From NCBI RefSeq assembly GCF_018831085.1, contig NZ_JAGPNM010000001.1, forward strand, positions 434,001 through 498,000: 64,000 bases of DNA. The letters are read 5' to 3'. The number at the start of each line of letters is the position of its first letter. The first letter of the stretch is position 1. This stretch comes from Rheinheimera oceanensis (lineage in GTDB: Bacteria; Pseudomonadota; Gammaproteobacteria; Enterobacterales; Alteromonadaceae). This document shows positions 30,416-39,422 of this stretch, in pieces. Under the pieces are notes generated by a model. The model was not told the origin of the DNA, searched no databases, and saw nothing but the letters and a program-made list of their open reading frames with translations. The translations under genes were made by a program, and so were the position numbers.

Positions 30416-32905
30416 ATGAAAACAAGAATGACACTAGCACTGCTTAGCACGGTATTATTACTAACGGCATGCGGCAGCGATGACAAACCCAAACCCGCCA
30501 AACTTGCCGGCATTTATGAGCAAGCAGGTTATGGCAACATTATAGTGTTTAGCAACAACACTTATGAAACTTACTATGCACTGGACAAATTCTGCTGGCG
30601 TGCAGAGCATGGCCCCCTGGCGGATCTGAACATATCAGCACCAAACTTCTCTGACAAAGGCAACCGTCTTAGTTTTACCATGCCGGGCGCGCAGGCCTTT
30701 GAGGTACAGCTTAAACGTATAAACCGCTTACCGGATAAATGTCGCAATCCTGTGGCGCCAACACAAAGCCCGATGCAAAATTTTGAGCTGTTCTGGCATA
30801 CAATCAACGATCTTTATGCGTTCCTGCCCGAACGCCAAATCGACTGGCAACAGCGATATCAGCAGTATGCCCCCATGATCAGCGAGCAGTTAACTGATGA
30901 CGTACTGTTTACTATTTTTGCGCAGATGCTCACGGGTTTTAATGATAGCCATACTACGCTGTCGGCTAAAATCAATGGCGAACAAGTTGATTATAGTGCT
31001 GCCCCCGCCAATGCTATTGCTGATTATGCTGTTGCAACAGAGCTCTCAACAGAGGAGCTGTTATCTGAAATGCGCAATAAAGCGCTGGAACTGATGCAGC
31101 TTTATGCTGGCAAAGCATTAACACAAGCTGATACCGAACAACCTTTATGGTGGGCCAAAAGTGACAATAACGTTGGTTATATTTTGCTGGGTGCTCTGGG
31201 AGGTTTTGCTGCCGGCGAGAGTGATGTTGCCGGAGATTATAATCTGGCAACAGCCGCGTTTCAGGCCATGATGGCAGATCTTGCCGGCACAGACGCTATT
31301 ATTATAGACAATCGCTTTAATGAAGGTGGTTATGACGATATTGGCAGCGAATTAGTACGCTACTTTTTAACTCAGCCACAAACTGTATTACAAAAACAGG
31401 CAAACAACCGTTTGGCTACCACCGATTTGGTCAGCCTGAAGCTTACCCCTGCTGCGATGACGTACAGCAAACCGGTATTGCTGATTAACAGCAAACTGAG
31501 TGTTTCGGCAGCAGAAACCTTCAGCATTATGATGAAAAGCTTACCGCAGGTAACCCTCCTCGGTGAAGCCAGCAATGGGGCCCTGTCAGATATGCTACAA
31601 ATCACCCTGCCAAACGGCTGGCTGTTAACCTTATCTAATGAGCGCTATCTGGATATGCAGGGCAATAGCTACGAAGTGACCGGCATACCGGCTGATATTG
31701 AAACCGCCGTATTTTCTCAGCAAGATAAAGCCTTATCCAGAGTTCAGGCTTACGACACAGCGCTGTCGTTAGTGAATAAATCTTTTGCCATGCCGTTTAG
31801 CTTTAACGATGTAGAAGCGCTTATAACAGAAGCCTTACAACAAAAAACGCTACCCGGTATTGCGCTGGCCGCGCTAAAAAATGGCGAACTACTTTATAGC
31901 CAGGGCTTCGGCAAGGCCAGCGAAAATCAGCTGGCCACTGCAGACACAGCATTTTTTCTGGCATCTGTCAGCAAAGTATTTAATGGCACGCTCGCAGCAA
32001 TAATGACAGCTGAGGGGCACATTAGCCCGGATTTACCTGTCTCAGGCAATATTGGTTTTGAGCTGACGCCGCCAACACATTTTTCTCAGCCCATTTTGTT
32101 TAAACACTTGCTGTCGCACACCAGCGGTATTATAGACAGCGCATACTTTAACTGTGCCTATTTTCAAAGTAATGACGGCAGTAGTTTATACAATGAGCTT
32201 TTTACTGCTACAGAATGCCCGGAACCAGCCTATCAGGCACTGGAGGTATTTCTGCCAAACTACCTGCAACAATCCGGTAATCGTTACACTCAGGGCAATT
32301 ACCAGCAAGACAACAACATACAACCCGGCGATAATATTACCTACTCTAACGTCGGTGCTGCAACGGCAGCCTTACTGATGTCGGCAAGCGCAGGTAAAGC
32401 CTACACAGAACTTTTTGCAGAAAAACTAACCATCCCCTTACAACTTACGCAAACCCGCTGGGATCTGACAGGCAACAGCATTGCCCACACAGCAACACGC
32501 TATGCCAAAACTGACGGTGAGTTTATTGCTTATCCTGACTATGCTGCCAATACCTGGCCGGACGGTTTTTTAACAGCATCAGCAAATGATCTGGCCAAAT
32601 TTGTCATGGTGTTGTTAGCTGCTCATCACCCGGTTATTACGGCTGAGGTAAAAGACATCATGTTCAAAGCGTTGCACCAGGAGTATCTGGGGCAAGGTAT
32701 TGGCTATTTTTGGGGCCTGGATCATTCTTATGCCTCGCATGACGGCGCAGATCCTGGCGTAACAACCTTATTGCTACTGGACAGAGCAAGCCGTAATGCG
32801 CTGATAGTGCTGATCAATACTGACGAAAACGACAATGAAGAACTCAATAACTTTGTCGAACGCCTGCAAGTAACCGCCTGGCATGCTATCTGGGGCACAG
32901 ATTAA
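30416..32905 (+). CDS. Lipoprotein fusing an S41-family peptidase to a beta-lactamase-fold serine hydrolase
   Basis: An 829-residue two-domain protein. The lipobox L-L-T-A-C places the lipidated cysteine at C19. Residues about 120-440 resemble S41 (C-terminal-processing) peptidases, with D-S-H-T-T-L-S, the D-N-R-x-N-E-G-G turn near 299-305 and the nucleophile motif S-V-S-A-A-E (S364). Residues about 460-820 are a class C beta-lactamase/esterase-like domain with S-V-S-K (S517, K520), Y-S-N (643-645) and H-D-G near the end. No PDZ domain is evident in the peptidase part. It should be anchored in the envelope. The substrate is unknown; peptidoglycan peptides or secondary metabolites are possible. 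Confidence 0.82.
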   Translation: MKTRMTLALLSTVLLLTACGSDDKPKPAKLAGIYEQAGYGNIIVFSNNTYETYYALDKFCWRAEHGPLADLNISAPNFSDKGNRLSFTMPGAQAFEVQLKRINRLPDKCRNPVAPTQSPMQNFELFWHTINDLYAFLPERQIDWQQRYQQYAPMISEQLTDDVLFTIFAQMLTGFNDSHTTLSAKINGEQVDYSAAPANAIADYAVATELSTEELLSEMRNKALELMQLYAGKALTQADTEQPLWWAKSDNNVGYILLGALGGFAAGESDVAGDYNLATAAFQAMMADLAGTDAIIIDNRFNEGGYDDIGSELVRYFLTQPQTVLQKQANNRLATTDLVSLKLTPAAMTYSKPVLLINSKLSVSAAETFSIMMKSLPQVTLLGEASNGALSDMLQITLPNGWLLTLSNERYLDMQGNSYEVTGIPADIETAVFSQQDKALSRVQAYDTALSLVNKSFAMPFSFNDVEALITEALQQKTLPGIALAALKNGELLYSQGFGKASENQLATADTAFFLASVSKVFNGTLAAIMTAEGHISPDLPVSGNIGFELTPPTHFSQPILFKHLLSHTSGIIDSAYFNCAYFQSNDGSSLYNELFTATECPEPAYQALEVFLPNYLQQSGNRYTQGNYQQDNNIQPGDNITYSNVGAATAALLMSASAGKAYTELFAEKLTIPLQLTQTRWDLTGNSIAHTATRYAKTDGEFIAYPDYAANTWPDGFLTASANDLAKFVMVLLAAHHPVITAEVKDIMFKALHQEYLGQGIGYFWGLDHSYASHDGADPGVTTLLLLDRASRNALIVLINTDENDNEELNNFVERLQVTAWHAIWGTD

Positions 32906-32910
32906 ACTAA

Positions 32911-32940
32911 CAGGCTCAGTCTCAGAAGAGGCTGAGCCTG
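32911..32940 (+). terminator. Hairpin after the S41/beta-lactamase gene
   Basis: CAGGCTCAG pairs with CTGAGCCTG about six bases after the stop codon. A T-run is absent, so confidence is moderate. Confidence 0.45.
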
Positions 32941-32951
32941 CCACTGTTATA

Positions 32952-33029
32952 CTCTTTTGCTACCTCAATAAAGTATTTCACTTCGCTTTCGATCAGTTTG
33001 CCCACCAAGTCTGGCAAGGTTCGGCTAAA
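32952..33029 (-). pseudogene. C-terminal remnant of an Orn/Lys/Arg decarboxylase gene
   Basis: On the minus strand 26 codons align without gaps to the last 26 codons of the intact decarboxylase near 40.4 kb: 11 residues are identical, including the shared K-Y-F-I core, and most others are conservative (for example E-V-A-K-E versus D-V-V-K-E). The stop codon is lost (TAT instead of TAA) and the frame closes a few codons upstream, so only the tail of a second copy survives. It fills part of the 290-base gap between the S41 fusion gene and the second mipA-like gene; the remainder shows nothing recognisable. Confidence 0.55.
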
Positions 33030-33195
33030 AATAGATGTTAATTTTTATCTGCCCCTAATAATTTGAAAAATCTGTGCAAATCGAAAATTCAAATAAAAAA
33101 CGCCAATCTGAGATCTCTCAACAAAATTACACGTATATCTGAAAATCAATCCGACACCTGCGTGCCATTCTGCCAACTTATACAGGAGGTTTTAC

Positions 33196-34023
33196 ATGAA
33201 AAACTTTACCGGTTTACTGTTAATCATTTTATTACAGGGTTTTTTCTTGCAGACCGCATTAGCGCAAGAAGGCAAAACAGCGCTGGTACCTTTGCCCTCA
33301 GTAGACGACTTCACCAGAGGCAAAGATGGCTGGGCTTTCGGGCTGGGCCTTGGTATTGAATATGAAACCGCCTACGAAGGCTCGGACGAATTTGGTGTTG
33401 AAGTTGAACCGGCTGGTGCAGTGCAATGGCGCCGTGGTGATGATATTTTCTACTTTGCCGGCGAAGCATTGGGCTGGCGAGGTCTGCGGGCTGACACCTG
33501 GTTACTGGAAGCCTTAATAGGCTTTGATGAGGGCCGCGAAGAAAGTGACTCTGATGATGGTCGTCTGGACGGGATGGGTGATAACGATGAGGGGTTTGAA
33601 TTAGTATTGCAGGCCCGGCGGGCATTTAGCAACGACTGGCGTTATTGGTTGGTAAGCCGGCTGGTAACCGGAGAAAACGGCAATCTTGGCTTGTTTGGCG
33701 TGGGCCGGCGCTTCGGCGATAAAACCGACGGTTCGGGTTCGGAAATTAATGTCGTGGCAGTATTTCACGACAGCAAATATGCCAATAACGGCTTTGGCAT
33801 TACCGCGCAGCAGTCGCTGGCATCCGGTTTGGCTGAAACCAGGCTGAGTGGCGGCTTACGCTCAATCGGTGTTGATTACAACTACCGGCATAATATCAAC
33901 CACAACTGGCAGATTTTCGCCGAGGCACTGTATGAGCATTTCAGTAGCGACGTGCGCAATAGCCCCATCGCCCGCAGCAACTATGAAGCCGAAGTAGGCA
34001 TTGGCTTTATTTATATCTTCTAG
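33196..34023 (+). CDS. MipA/OmpV family outer-membrane protein (second copy)
   Basis: A 275-residue barrel protein: signal peptide ending A-L-A-Q, then the family's G-W-A-F-G-L-G-L-G-I-E-Y-E-T-A-Y-E-G-S-D pattern, an acidic loop (E-E-S-D-S-D-D-G) near 120 and a terminal G-F-I-Y-I-F. A perfect AGGAGG ribosome site lies eight bases before the ATG, much stronger than that of the first copy, suggesting high expression. The two copies are clearly diverged rather than recent duplicates. A hairpin follows the stop. Confidence 0.88.
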   Translation: MKNFTGLLLIILLQGFFLQTALAQEGKTALVPLPSVDDFTRGKDGWAFGLGLGIEYETAYEGSDEFGVEVEPAGAVQWRRGDDIFYFAGEALGWRGLRADTWLLEALIGFDEGREESDSDDGRLDGMGDNDEGFELVLQARRAFSNDWRYWLVSRLVTGENGNLGLFGVGRRFGDKTDGSGSEINVVAVFHDSKYANNGFGITAQQSLASGLAETRLSGGLRSIGVDYNYRHNINHNWQIFAEALYEHFSSDVRNSPIARSNYEAEVGIGFIYIF

Positions 34024-34044
34024 CCCGACCTGGGTTTACTCAAG

Positions 34045-34064
34045 GGACCGGTTTTAGCCGGTCC
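34045..34064 (+). terminator. Hairpin after the second mipA-like gene
   Basis: GGACCGG pairs with CCGGTCC, 21 bases after the stop. No T-run follows. Confidence 0.45.
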
Positions 34065-34281
34065 TGCAATCAGCAAAGCGAACAACTTATGGCACATAGC
34101 CTGTCTCCGTTCCCGGTATCATACTCACCGGGCAAATTTCCTTCTGGTTGGATCAGGCGGCGATCTAACCCACAAGATTGTCTGAACTGAGTAATGCTTT
34201 GACTCAGCATCGCTGTCAGCATTCCTGATAAAGCCGATAGATTGAAAAATTCGGGTAGCTACCAGCAACAACGCACTTCCA
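34065..34281. other. Gene-free stretch with a possible transposase remnant
   Basis: This part of the 414-base gap between the second mipA-like gene and the siderophore receptor holds no intact gene. On the plus strand about 34109-34167, one frame reads G-Q-I-S-F-W-L-D-Q-A-A-I then stop, which recalls the N-terminal region of IS5-type transposases as I remember it. This is weak, but it sits exactly at the left edge of the compositionally different block. Confidence 0.3.
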
Positions 34282-34381
34282 CATTGCGAAATTAACAAAT
34301 TTTATTTTGCAATACAGCCAAAACCATTAGGGTAAGTACATTTGGCCGTATTGCAAAATAATCTGTCCGAATTTCGCAATG
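34282..34381. repeat. 100-bp near-perfect palindrome upstream of the siderophore receptor
   Basis: Outer arms CATTGCGAAATT (34282-34293) and AATTTCGCAATG (34370-34381) are exact inverted repeats. Inner arms at 34304-34322 and 34341-34359 match over 19 bases with one mismatch. Both are separated by symmetric 10-base gaps, leaving an 18-base centre. It could be a miniature mobile element with terminal repeats, or a large leader hairpin controlling the receptor. Confidence 0.8.
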
Positions 34382-34417
34382 CCTCCCCTTTGTTTTCATT
34401 GTTAAATGCGGCATCTA

Positions 34418-34436
34418 AATGAAAATGAGTATTATT
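34418..34436 (+). promoter_or_regulatory. Weak Fur-box candidate before the siderophore receptor
   Basis: The 19 bases just before the upstream ATG match the Fur consensus at about 11 positions. Siderophore receptors are normally Fur-repressed, so position supports it, but the match is modest. Confidence 0.35.
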
Positions 34437-34437
34437 T

Positions 34438-36744
34438 ATGGAAAAGCTCACTACAACTTGGAAGTTCCGGTGGTCAATTAACAGATACGTAGAGCCAGCC
34501 GTCTATCCTCATCTGGATGGAGCGAACAAACGCACCGCAAGGAGTACACCCCGCACCGTGCTGGGCTCGGCACTTGCGGCAGCAGTTCTCATTAGCGCGC
34601 AGAGCGCATTCGCCGCTGAGTCAGAGCAGAATCAAACCAAAGCGGGAGAAACGTCTCAAGAAGATACAGCTTTGCCAACTACCACCGTAACGAACAACAT
34701 GGAAACCATCACCGTAACGGGTCACAGGGAGACGGCTACCACCGAAGGTACTGGCTCTTACACCACGGGCGAAACGGCTGCTGCAATCCGTCTGCCTCTG
34801 TCGTTGCGTGAAACGCCGCAGTCGGTAACGGTCATCACCCGCCAGCGCATGGACGACCAGCAACTGAACTCGGTCAAGGACGTACTGGAAAATAGTACAG
34901 GGATCTCCTCAAACACCAACGATAGCGAACGGGTGAGTTTTTATTCGCGGGGCTTCCAGATCGACAGCTTCCAGTACGACAGTATCCCCACGGCCTATTT
35001 TGAGGGAACCAGCTTCCTGAATACCGCATTCTACGACCGCATAGAAATTGTACGCGGTGCAACCGGCCTGCTGTCCGGTGCAGGCAATCCATCCGCGTCG
35101 GTGAACTTGGTGCGCAAGCGACCAACGCGCAGATTGTCAGCCTCCGCATCGGTCAGCGCCGGCTCCTGGGACAACTATCGAGGTACGGCCGATATATCGA
35201 CGCCGCTGACCGAAGACGGCAGTATCCGTGCACGACTGGTGGGTGTTCATCAGGAGCGAGACTCCTTTATCGACCGCTATGAGCAAAATAAAGATGCTTT
35301 CTATGGCATCATCGAGGCGGCTCTCACTCCGGATACGACCTTGAGCCTGGGCTACGACTATCAGGACATCCGGGCCGATGGCACGACCTGGGGCGGCATA
35401 CCAATCTGGTTCAGCGACGGCTCCGAAGCCAACTGGTCGCGCTCAAAGTCGTTGGCCGCCGACTGGAGCGGCTGGGACAACTCACTCAAGACGACCTTTT
35501 CCAGTCTCGAACACCATTTCGACAATGACTGGACCGCACGCGCTGTGTTCACGCATCAGGAGACCGACTCCAATGCCAAGCTGTTCAGCGGCTCCGGCAC
35601 CCCAGATCGCGTAACCGGCGGGGGCCTGTTTCCGGTGGGTCTGGCAAGCGACACAGCTACACGTCAGAACAGCTTTGATGCAATGACGTCTGGCCCCTTC
35701 CAGCTTTTCGGTCGCCAACACGAACTGGTCGTGGGTGTCATGGGATCGAAGCGAACCTCCAACCAGAACAGCACCGGCTTTATCTTTGGGCTCACCCCGA
35801 TGGGCAGCATCTACGACTGGAATGGCAACTACCCTGAGCTAGATTTCGCCGCAGCGGGCTACACGCCCACCGACATCACCACCAAGCAAAGTGGTGCCTA
35901 CAGCGCGGCGCGTTTCTCGCTGACCGAGCCGTTGAAGCTCATCATCGGCGGACGGTTCAGCAATTACGAGATTGACCAGGACACAAACGGCGTCCGCTTC
36001 CACTACGAAAAGACAGGTGAGTTCACCCCCTATGCCGGTCTGGTCTACGACATCAACGAGACCTACTCAGCGTACATTAGCTACACGGAGATCTTTAATC
36101 CGCAGACCTACCGGGATCGCGATGGCAATGTGCTCAAGCCCACAACAGGCAAGAACAAAGAGGTAGGTCTAAAGGGCGAATATCTTAACGGGCGCCTGAA
36201 TGCGTCGGTTTCGCTATTCGAGGCAAGGTTGGACAACCTGGGGCAGACCGATCCGGGACAGATCCTCCCCGATGGCACTCAGGCTTACTACGGTGCCAGT
36301 GGAACCAAGTCTCGCGGGATCGACGTGGACCTGCAGGGCGAGCTGACGCAGGACTGGAATCTCTACGCCGGAGTTTCGCACTTCTCCGGAGCCGATTCGT
36401 CGGATGCGAGGCTAAGCAGCCAACTGCCACGCACCACAGCGCGGCTGTTCACCACCTACCGGCTTCCGGATACATGGAACAAACTGACAGTGGGCGGCGG
36501 AGTATCTTGGCAAAGCCGTTTTTACCAGTCCGCTACCAGTCCCCTCGGTGCGGTTACTGCAGAGCAAAAGCCCTATGGGCTGGTGTCGCTGATGACGCAC
36601 TATGCTGCCACGGATAAGGTCGAATTGGCCGTCAACGTCAACAACCTGTTCGATAAGAAATACACTGTTATGAACGGCTTCTTCAACCAGATGCTTTATG
36701 GAGAGCCACGCAATGTGATGGCAACGGTCAGCGTGAAGTACTAG
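34438..36744 (+). CDS. TonB-dependent siderophore receptor (FhuE/FpvA-like)
   Basis: An outer-membrane ferric-siderophore transporter of up to 768 residues. After the signal peptide (ends S-A-F-A) comes the TonB box E-T-I-T-V-T-G, the plug (about 120-240, with L-R-E-T-P-Q-S-V-T-V-I-T-R and I-V-R-G-A-T-G-L-L-S-G-A-G-N-P) and a barrel ending A-T-V-S-V-K-Y; these are siderophore-type signatures. The upstream ATG has no ribosome site and adds about 40 residues before the signal; a GTG at 34558 (AAGGAG 13 bases upstream) would give a clean signal peptide. Codons end in C or G far more than in neighbouring genes, indicating recent acquisition. Confidence 0.92.
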   Translation: MEKLTTTWKFRWSINRYVEPAVYPHLDGANKRTARSTPRTVLGSALAAAVLISAQSAFAAESEQNQTKAGETSQEDTALPTTTVTNNMETITVTGHRETATTEGTGSYTTGETAAAIRLPLSLRETPQSVTVITRQRMDDQQLNSVKDVLENSTGISSNTNDSERVSFYSRGFQIDSFQYDSIPTAYFEGTSFLNTAFYDRIEIVRGATGLLSGAGNPSASVNLVRKRPTRRLSASASVSAGSWDNYRGTADISTPLTEDGSIRARLVGVHQERDSFIDRYEQNKDAFYGIIEAALTPDTTLSLGYDYQDIRADGTTWGGIPIWFSDGSEANWSRSKSLAADWSGWDNSLKTTFSSLEHHFDNDWTARAVFTHQETDSNAKLFSGSGTPDRVTGGGLFPVGLASDTATRQNSFDAMTSGPFQLFGRQHELVVGVMGSKRTSNQNSTGFIFGLTPMGSIYDWNGNYPELDFAAAGYTPTDITTKQSGAYSAARFSLTEPLKLIIGGRFSNYEIDQDTNGVRFHYEKTGEFTPYAGLVYDINETYSAYISYTEIFNPQTYRDRDGNVLKPTTGKNKEVGLKGEYLNGRLNASVSLFEARLDNLGQTDPGQILPDGTQAYYGASGTKSRGIDVDLQGELTQDWNLYAGVSHFSGADSSDARLSSQLPRTTARLFTTYRLPDTWNKLTVGGGVSWQSRFYQSATSPLGAVTAEQKPYGLVSLMTHYAATDKVELAVNVNNLFDKKYTVMNGFFNQMLYGEPRNVMATVSVKY

Positions 36745-36795
36745 CGCAGCCATCGCACTCGCTCTGCCAATATTAGTAATAAATAAGGATCTTCC

Positions 36796-37260
36796 ATGAC
36801 TTCTTCCCCATCAAATCTGAGACGTTCCGCTCAAGGCCCGAGCATGAGCTACCATCAGAACAAGCCCGCATTATTCTGGTTGACGACCGCCGTCGGTGCT
36901 GTGCTGTTTTTGACGCTCCAGTCTTTCTCCTACATGAACGACTACTTGAAGGCGAACGGCACGATACCCGCGATCACCTTCGACGCTGGCGCACTGTGGA
37001 TGTTTTCTATCTTCTACGGTGCCTGGATCGTCACGGTCTTGCTTGCGTTGATCGGAACTGTCCGATCCCTGTGGACTGCACTGATCCTTGGTGGCCTTCT
37101 GATTTTCGTGAACAGTTTTACTGGCGTGTTCGACGGGCTGCGCGATGGTGGGCACATCGCTTTCTCGGCACTTTTCTTCATTACCCTTCCCGGTTTATGC
37201 GCAATCGTGGTCACTTGGCGCCAACTCAAGCTAAAAGGAACGCCTCATGTCGGTAAATAG
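36796..37260 (+). CDS. Small membrane protein co-transferred with the siderophore receptor
   Basis: A 154-residue protein I do not recognise. Four hydrophobic segments are visible (about 26-46, 66-86, 90-112 and 121-141), joined by short charged loops. It starts at an ATG with AAGGA eight bases upstream, 51 bases after the receptor stop, and shares the receptor's C/G-rich codon use, so the two probably arrived and are expressed together. A role in iron-siderophore handling is only an inference from position. Confidence 0.7.
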   Translation: MTSSPSNLRRSAQGPSMSYHQNKPALFWLTTAVGAVLFLTLQSFSYMNDYLKANGTIPAITFDAGALWMFSIFYGAWIVTVLLALIGTVRSLWTALILGGLLIFVNSFTGVFDGLRDGGHIAFSALFFITLPGLCAIVVTWRQLKLKGTPHVGK

Positions 37261-37359
37261 TCCGCAATTTCCTTCGTCTGGATAAGTCTTGGGCAAGCCC
37301 ACAGGCTTCTGACACTTAAATAACAATTCATAATTCTAATAGTGCATAGCCTGGGCAAG

Positions 37360-38229
37360 CTACAAATTGGTGGTTGCATTCGTCAAATATGGTACAGGAG
37401 ACTCTACCACTACGTTATCTATTTCATTAAGACAATGCCGCAGCCAATACACGTGGCCCACGCCGTACAACACAAGAATACGATCTCCTGGTTCTGCTAT
37501 TTGCAAAATACGTTCGCAGATCATTGCATTACGTAAGTACCAGTCAGCAACAAGTTTGGCCCCGGGTTGCCTGGTACCGTCTGATACTTGTAGTAAAAGC
37601 GCATAAAATGCGTGATTAGCATTAATCATGTCTTCGCTATTCAGCCACGCCAGATAAGCGGGGATACTCATCTGCTTCATGTTTTCGTTCATTTGCTGCC
37701 CCAAATCAGTGCCAGCTTCGTTCATCAGCTGCATATAGTGCCGGGCCCGTGCATTGGAAAGTGCCTGTAATGGTTGCATATCAAAACTCCCTTCGGCATC
37801 AACGGCATGTAAGTGTTTAATGCCCGCCAGCAAGGCCACTCTTTCCCCTATTTGAGTAATTTCGTTTCGATCTTGTTTTAATGCCGCCTGATTGACTGGC
37901 TCACGCATTAACAAACTATCGTCTTTTGGTTTGGCTTCTACCGCTACTTTAGTTGGTTTAAAAGCCATTAGCGCATTTGCCAGAGCTTCTAGCTCACGCT
38001 GTCGGGTGGGTGCTAATACATCATCAGCATCAATATTTACAGCATCAAGCCCAGGATTATGCATATGATAACTGCCAAGCAGCAGAATGCGTGTCTCTGA
38101 TGGTTTTGCTGCCACTGCGGCGGTCCATGTAGCAGTAAGTATTAGTGCTAAGCAGTATATACGTGGGCTAATTATTGGCATTAGCCATGCTGAAACTAAT
38201 GTATAAAAAGCATTTAGCTTGTGGTTCAT
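37360..38229 (-). CDS. DUF5694 family secreted protein
   Basis: A 289-residue protein with a hydrophobic leader (ends A-V-A-A), recognised by L-L-L-G-S-Y-H-M-H-N-P-G-L-D at about 49-62, A-D-D-V-L-A-P-T-R-Q, K-V-A-V-E and a late L-Y-G-V-G-H-V-Y-W-L; the histidines and glutamates recall the TraB/ChaN-like fold that may bind metal. Function is unknown. The codon use is like the host's, marking the right edge of the acquired block; the roughly 100 bases before it hold nothing recognisable. Confidence 0.75.
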   Translation of the reverse strand: MNHKLNAFYTLVSAWLMPIISPRIYCLALILTATWTAAVAAKPSETRILLLGSYHMHNPGLDAVNIDADDVLAPTRQRELEALANALMAFKPTKVAVEAKPKDDSLLMREPVNQAALKQDRNEITQIGERVALLAGIKHLHAVDAEGSFDMQPLQALSNARARHYMQLMNEAGTDLGQQMNENMKQMSIPAYLAWLNSEDMINANHAFYALLLQVSDGTRQPGAKLVADWYLRNAMICERILQIAEPGDRILVLYGVGHVYWLRHCLNEIDNVVVESPVPYLTNATTNL

Positions 38230-38357
38230 CTGATAGGCTCCCTGGGCAATTTATACTTGCCTGACAATTTCAACTCTTAAGTGCACTTTTAAGAAGCATC
38301 ACTGTTCAAGACAGATTCTAGCTCTGTTTTACCTTAAGTTACCAAGCTGCTCTGGCT

Positions 38358-39200
38358 TTAGACTTCCATCTTCGCTGCATATTTAGCCATTTCTTTGCGC
38401 AAAATCTTCCAGGAAAGATCAGAATATGTGGCAAAGGCCTGTTTATTATGCGGCTCTTTTTCTTCAACAAAGTCGAATTGATCGCGCGTATCGGGCTTTG
38501 GCTTATCCTTTAATAAAGGCAGTTCATCTTTGTTCAGGTATACATGAAAAGTGGCCGCGAAATTGCCTTTAGGCATCGGGCAAAAAACTTTGTGCACCGG
38601 GAACTGCTCTTCACTTAGCCAGGCACACTGCCCCGGTGTTAGCGTTAGCAACGCCAGTTTCTTTGCATCCCATCCCAGGCTTTCATAAACCATCACCTCA
38701 ATCTGCCCGGTAAGGCAATAGATAATACCTGTAGTTTTGCCGTGTGAGTGGATTGGAGAATAATGCCCGGCTGGCCATATTTCTAACACCACGGGAGAAC
38801 CGAATTCGCCTTTATGTGCGTCATCTGATGAAGCCAGTGTTGCGTCATGTTTGAGCGCCATACTGTCGTAATCGCCTTTACCGGTGCAAGCTACACGGAT
38901 ATAAGCCGGGTGAGAATCATCTTTTTTATACTTGTCTGCTAATATCTTTTTAAGAATACCGCCATTTAAACTGGCTCTTATCGCTTCAATTTCCCAGGTA
39001 GAGAAATGAATGCTGGCGGCTTTACGTGCAAGCTCCATCACAGTTGCAGGGATCATCAATTGCTGGACGAAATCATCAAATGACGTCGCAGGAGCGATAA
39101 CAGGCGATGGCACAAGTTGATCAGCCCGAATACGCAGTTTCAGCTCTTCTTCCGGGGTAATATAAAAAGGGGGTTTAAGATTATCAACTGATGGGCTCAC
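38358..39200 (-). CDS. Cysteine-dioxygenase-type cupin protein
   Basis: A 280-residue protein whose cupin core carries H-S-H-G within I-H-S-H-G-K-T-T-G followed by I-I-Y-C-L-T-G-Q-I-E-V, and a third histidine in F-P-V-H-K-V-F; these would hold the ferrous iron. Cysteine dioxygenases make cysteine sulfinate. It is longer than typical bacterial enzymes (about 200), with an N-terminal helical extension, so a different thiol substrate is possible. The GTG at 39200 is chosen because AGGAGA lies 7 bases upstream; the frame extends further only through a TTG at 39278. Confidence 0.75.
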   Translation of the reverse strand: MSPSVDNLKPPFYITPEEELKLRIRADQLVPSPVIAPATSFDDFVQQLMIPATVMELARKAASIHFSTWEIEAIRASLNGGILKKILADKYKKDDSHPAYIRVACTGKGDYDSMALKHDATLASSDDAHKGEFGSPVVLEIWPAGHYSPIHSHGKTTGIIYCLTGQIEVMVYESLGWDAKKLALLTLTPGQCAWLSEEQFPVHKVFCPMPKGNFAATFHVYLNKDELPLLKDKPKPDTRDQFDFVEEKEPHNKQAFATYSDLSWKILRKEMAKYAAKMEV

Positions 39201-39422
39201 ATCTCTCTCCTTTAAATTATGCAGGTTCAACAGATGCGGCCTTTCACTTCCACAGACTGCTGACAGTACAACTAACAATTAAATGACTGGTTATAATCGC
39301 AACGCCCTCTGAGCTTACAATAATCAGAGTTTATTACTGCCAGTAAATTAAATGGCATCTATTGTATAATTTATGTTTAATAAAAATACAACTGTAAAGA
39401 TCGCAGCACGTGTCGCCAGGTT

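Noticed and set aside
33063..33359. 98-residue open frame overlapping the start of the second mipA-like gene
   Set aside because: Out of frame with a gene that has a perfect ribosome site and signal peptide; no family resemblance.
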